Positions 6,838-8,576 of a stretch of 8,576 bases of DNA are shown here, in pieces; positions within the stretch are counted from its first letter, which is position 1, and every line of letters starts with the position of its first letter. A program made the position numbers and the translations under genes. The notes under the pieces were generated by a model. The model was given only the letters and a program-made list of their open reading frames with translations. It was not told the origin of the DNA and did not search any database. The stretch is from Prevotellaceae bacterium (lineage in GTDB: Bacteria; Bacteroidota; Bacteroidia; Bacteroidales; UBA932): the NCBI GenBank assembly GCA_031267155.1, contig JAIRZR010000343.1:1-8576 (forward strand). Reading direction: 5' to 3'.

Positions 6838-7452
6838 TTAAAACATTGAAAAATCAATTTCGGTATCTTCTTCCTCTTCTTCCGCTTCGGGTTCTTCCCC
6901 GACGATGGACGTCTGGCTGATGCCGAGCATTTCAAATTCGTTCATCACCCCGACCATCATGAAAAGATTTTTTACACTGTCGCCGGCGGTCAGCAGAAAC
7001 GCGGTTTTTCCCTCATAACTGTCCCTGTAGCAGTATGTAAAACTGTAGATATCGCTCCCGATAAAGTCTATAAACTCATCGCTCGCCCCGTCCAGCTGGT
7101 AGAATGACTTGATGCTGTAGTTCAGGAAATCTTCAACACTCACTTTCTCCGACAGTTCAACCGGAACGGAGTAACTCGAAGGCATCAGTTCTGCCGGCGT
7201 ACCATCGTCATATACAGCCTTCAAGTCGGAACGCTGCACCCAAAATCCTTCATCGGAAAGAATCCCCAGTGCAATCCCGCCTTTCGGGATAATCAATGTG
7301 CCGGATTCATCCATGCTGACAAGCTTACACTCGTTTCCCTCATCGTCCAGTGCGATGTTTTCCGTCCAGCCGTACAGTTTTTTCCTGTCAATCTTCGTTG
7401 GCGATGTCGTGTATTCCCTGCCTCCTGTTAAAAATGTTAATTCTCTTGCCAT
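6838..7452 (-). CDS. Protein of unknown function with highly acidic C-terminal tail
   Basis: A 204-residue cytoplasmic protein and the first gene of the cluster. Residues 1-90 are beta-rich and contain KIDRKKLYGWTE (20-31), a segment ending SMDESGTLIIPKGG, and the phrase ALGILSDEGFWVQRSDL, all of which look like conserved family features. Residues about 105-175 include VSVEDFLNYSIKSFYQLD, IYSFTYCYRDSYEGKTAFLL and LFMMVGVMNEFEMLG. The final 19 residues are almost entirely acidic (GEEPEAEEEEEDTEID), followed by FSMF. No signal peptide, membrane helix or catalytic motif is visible. The acidic tail could bind a basic partner such as the 234-aa protein encoded next to it, mimic nucleic acid, or act as a docking peptide; none of these is shown. 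I do not recognise a named family. The ATG at 7452 is the only reasonable start. Confidence 0.82.
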   Translation of the reverse strand: MARELTFLTGGREYTTSPTKIDRKKLYGWTENIALDDEGNECKLVSMDESGTLIIPKGGIALGILSDEGFWVQRSDLKAVYDDGTPAELMPSSYSVPVELSEKVSVEDFLNYSIKSFYQLDGASDEFIDFIGSDIYSFTYCYRDSYEGKTAFLLTAGDSVKNLFMMVGVMNEFEMLGISQTSIVGEEPEAEEEEEDTEIDFSMF

Positions 7453-7512
7453 TTTCTGATTATATTTTACCGCGCGAAGGTAAACATTTTTTTAAATCCT
7501 GCGGGTTAAATC

Positions 7513-7520
7513 CAAATGTA
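7513..7520 (-). promoter_or_regulatory. Possible Bacteroidota promoter -7 box for the five-gene operon
   Basis: Read on the minus strand the sequence is tacatttg, an exact match to the TAnnTTTG -7 consensus of the Bacteroidota primary sigma factor. It lies about 60 bases upstream of the ATG at 7452, a sensible leader length. I see no TTTG -33 element at the preferred spacing: a ttttg occurs, but about 29 bases upstream, which is too far. A second exact TAnnTTTG (taattttg, minus strand) lies at 7734-7741, much farther from the gene. Confidence 0.35.
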
Positions 7521-7604
7521 CAACAAAAAATCTGCATTTTAATTGTCCGCAAAAGGTTAATATCAATGGGAAACCATCCGGTGTTTACATTCCTTTCAGG
7601 CAAC

Positions 7605-7645
7605 CCGGAACTTCGAACCGGAGCCACGGAACTTTGAATCTGCGG
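7605..7645. repeat. Short direct repeat (cggaactt-type, two units)
   Basis: Two adjacent imperfect units: ccggaacttcgaaccggagc (7605-7624) and acggaactttgaatctgcgg (7626-7645). A further pair, tttccggac, occurs at 7674-7682 and 7684-7692. They look like degenerate low-copy intergenic repeats. No function is evident. Confidence 0.45.
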
Positions 7646-7826
7646 CAAATATGAACACCCGCGCGCAGCGTAGTTTCCGGACGTTTCCGGACTACATCGT
7701 GCACGGGGATTTTTTCGTACACAACTGTTCAAACAAAATTAGATTCATGTAATAAATAAGCATTTCTTTCATATAACAAGATCGTAAACGACTAATATGA
7801 ATCAGATTATGGATGCGACAAAAAAT

Positions 7827-8050
7827 CCCGTCAGTCCCCCATTAAGCAAGCTAAATGCAAAAAAATAAATAACTTTGCAGAATCGTTTCACAGGAAGACC
7901 GGTAATCCCACAGGCGGAGAGCCTGTCCGTCAGTCAGGTTCCCGATGTCGGACAGGCTCTCCGCCTATGAAAACACTGGCCTTCCTGCGAAATGATTTTG
8001 CAAAGTTATTTATTTTTTGCATTTAGAATGCTTAATGGGAGACTGACGGG
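7827..8050. repeat. 224-bp near-perfect palindrome (long inverted repeat, MITE-like)
   Basis: The left arm 7827-7929 is complementary to the right arm 7949-8050. By eye about 14 differences occur over 103 aligned positions, including one single-base gap. The outer ends are cccgtcagt and actgacggg, and the inner 18 bases (aggcggagagcctgtccg, 7912-7929, against 7949-7966) pair perfectly. The spacer is only 19 bases (7930-7948). The arms share attaagca, ctaaatgcaaaaaa and taaataactttgca. No ORF lies inside. I see no clear target-site duplication. It could be a non-autonomous mobile element, a very strong RNA hairpin if transcribed, or the remnant of two head-to-head repeat copies. Confidence 0.88.
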
Positions 8051-8068
8051 CAATTGGACATGGCAATT
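8048..8068. repeat. Dispersed repeat copy, shared with 488-509
   Basis: The stretch gggcaattggacatggcaat matches 488-507 with one difference, and the following aattaaatttgtgaac resembles the sequence after the left copy. It begins at the outer edge of the 224-bp palindrome and overlaps its last three bases. Confidence 0.7.
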
Positions 8069-8101
8069 AAATTTGTGAACACAATGGAGCAATCCAGAAA
8101 G

Positions 8102-8262
8102 CCTCTTAATGTGCTACTTACAAAAAAACATCATTATAAACGCAGTGAAGCAATCCAAAAAAGTGTCATTGCAAGGGCGTAGCCCGAAGCAATCCAGTGA
8201 TTAACAGTATTCTGGATTGCTTCGCTTACAATGATGCTTTTCATAAGTAGCACATTAATAGG
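8102..8262. repeat. Composite inverted repeat with GAAGCAATCCAG core
   Basis: Outer arms: 8102-8157 pairs with 8213-8262, sharing ttaatgtgctactta, catcatt and gaagcaatcca. Inner arms: cgaagcaatccag (8185-8197) pairs perfectly with ctggattgcttcg (8212-8224) around a 14-base loop. A mini-hairpin gggc-gta-gccc lies at 8175-8185. The 8213-8224 segment can therefore pair with either left copy of the gaagcaatcca motif (8147-8157 or 8187-8197). The phrase gtcattgcaagg...gaagcaatccag resembles a palindromic intergenic repeat (gtcattgcgag...gaagcaatccag) that I know from many unrelated bacterial genomes. No coding content is seen. Confidence 0.75.
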
Positions 8263-8317
8263 TTATTCTCAAGCGTCATTTCGCTTTTAGTTTAGGTACG
8301 AAACGGTTATTCGCAAG
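8261..8317. repeat. Short direct repeat ggttattc-caag
   Basis: The sequence ggttattctcaag (8261-8273) recurs as ggttattcgcaag (8305-8317), 44 bases apart with one difference. It starts at the outer edge of the composite inverted repeat and may be part of the same repeat family. Confidence 0.4.
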
Positions 8318-8486
8318 ACGACGTGAGGGACTTTTTGGACAGCCATCCAAGTGGCAGTAAGTAAATACCGGATTATGAACCGGCTATCACGTTCAAATTC
8401 ATAATAAAATAATCATAATCAATTTACCAGTAACCGGTCTCCAATTTTTTTTTTCGAGGGTGCATTCCAAAATGTCGGTTTTCCAT

Positions 8487-8576
8487 TTAAGCGGCATATT
8501 TTCTGATAATTTCGATCACTTTATTCCATTTTCCACTCATGAAACATGTTCTTAAATTGAGTACATATTGAGCATG
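8487..8576 (-). CDS. Possible C-terminal end of an ORF entering from the right edge
   Basis: On the minus strand a frame is open from the window edge to a TAA at 8487-8489 and encodes 29 residues ending in MSGKWNKVIEIIRKYAA. The last 17 residues, from an internal ATG, read like an amphipathic helix with a reasonable amino-acid mix. It may be the tail of a gene beginning outside the window, a tiny ORF starting at that ATG, or chance. I do not recognise a family. No clear terminator follows it. Confidence 0.25.
   Translation of the reverse strand, partial: HAQYVLNLRTCFMSGKWNKVIEIIRKYAA

Larger units (their letters stand above)
7453..8486. other. Gene-free, repeat-rich region upstream of the ligase operon
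   Basis: No convincing gene is present. The part next to the operon (7453-7740) holds the candidate promoter and a few short direct repeats. Positions 7742-7826 are AT-rich with nothing I recognise. From 7827 onward the DNA is dominated by a long palindrome, a dispersed repeat copy and a second composite inverted repeat, listed separately. From about 8320 to 8486 I see only AT-rich sequence with a run of nine or so T (8447-8455) and no clear feature. Confidence 0.7.

Noticed and set aside
7460..7732. 90-codon minus-strand ORF upstream of the operon
   Set aside because: It covers the candidate promoter and short repeats, has unusual composition (Cys, Arg, Pro) and ends just before the true first gene.

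Overview
The window looks like a chromosomal segment of a member of the Bacteroidota, probably Bacteroidales. Signs are a lipoprotein signal peptide and a small outer-membrane beta-barrel protein ending its signal peptide in NAQ, AT-rich gene spacers without Shine-Dalgarno sites, and a TAnnTTTG-type promoter -7 box upstream of the main operon. The genes are moderate in GC and the intergenic DNA is AT-rich and full of repeats. I see no rRNA, tRNA, transposase or CRISPR array.

Layout. Positions 1-823 hold no convincing gene. They contain a G-rich hairpin, a tandem array of 21/22-bp units (two copies at 209-250, ten at 569-785) and, between the two blocks, an inverted-repeat element (251-568). 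A plus-strand gene for a transglutaminase-like lipoprotein with a C-terminal discoidin-like domain starts at 824. Its reading frame is broken twice (near 2225 and near 2700), and the recognisable C-terminus ends at 2743.

From 7452 down to 2812 lies a compact minus-strand cluster of five genes with gaps of 11, -8, 11 and 19 bases, so probably one operon. In order of transcription these are: a 204-aa protein with a very acidic tail (unknown function), a 234-aa protein of unknown function, an ATP-dependent DNA ligase-like nucleotidyltransferase with motifs I-VI and an extra C-terminal domain, a small predicted outer-membrane beta-barrel protein, and full-length CinA (nucleotide pyrophosphatase-like domain plus NMN deamidase domain).

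Positions 7453-8486 are again gene-free and repeat-rich. They contain a possible promoter for the operon, a 224-bp near-perfect palindrome (7827-8050), a copy of a dispersed repeat also found at 488-509, and a second composite inverted repeat (8102-8262) built around a GAAGCAATCCAG core. The last 90 bases may hold the C-terminal end of a minus-strand ORF that enters from outside the window.

The most interesting protein-level signal is the tightly packed trio of two uncharacterised proteins and a DNA ligase, followed by cinA. I infer a nucleic-acid repair or end-processing role for the trio, but nothing in the two partner proteins proves it. The most interesting DNA-level signal is the set of palindromic and tandem repeats on both sides of the gene block.
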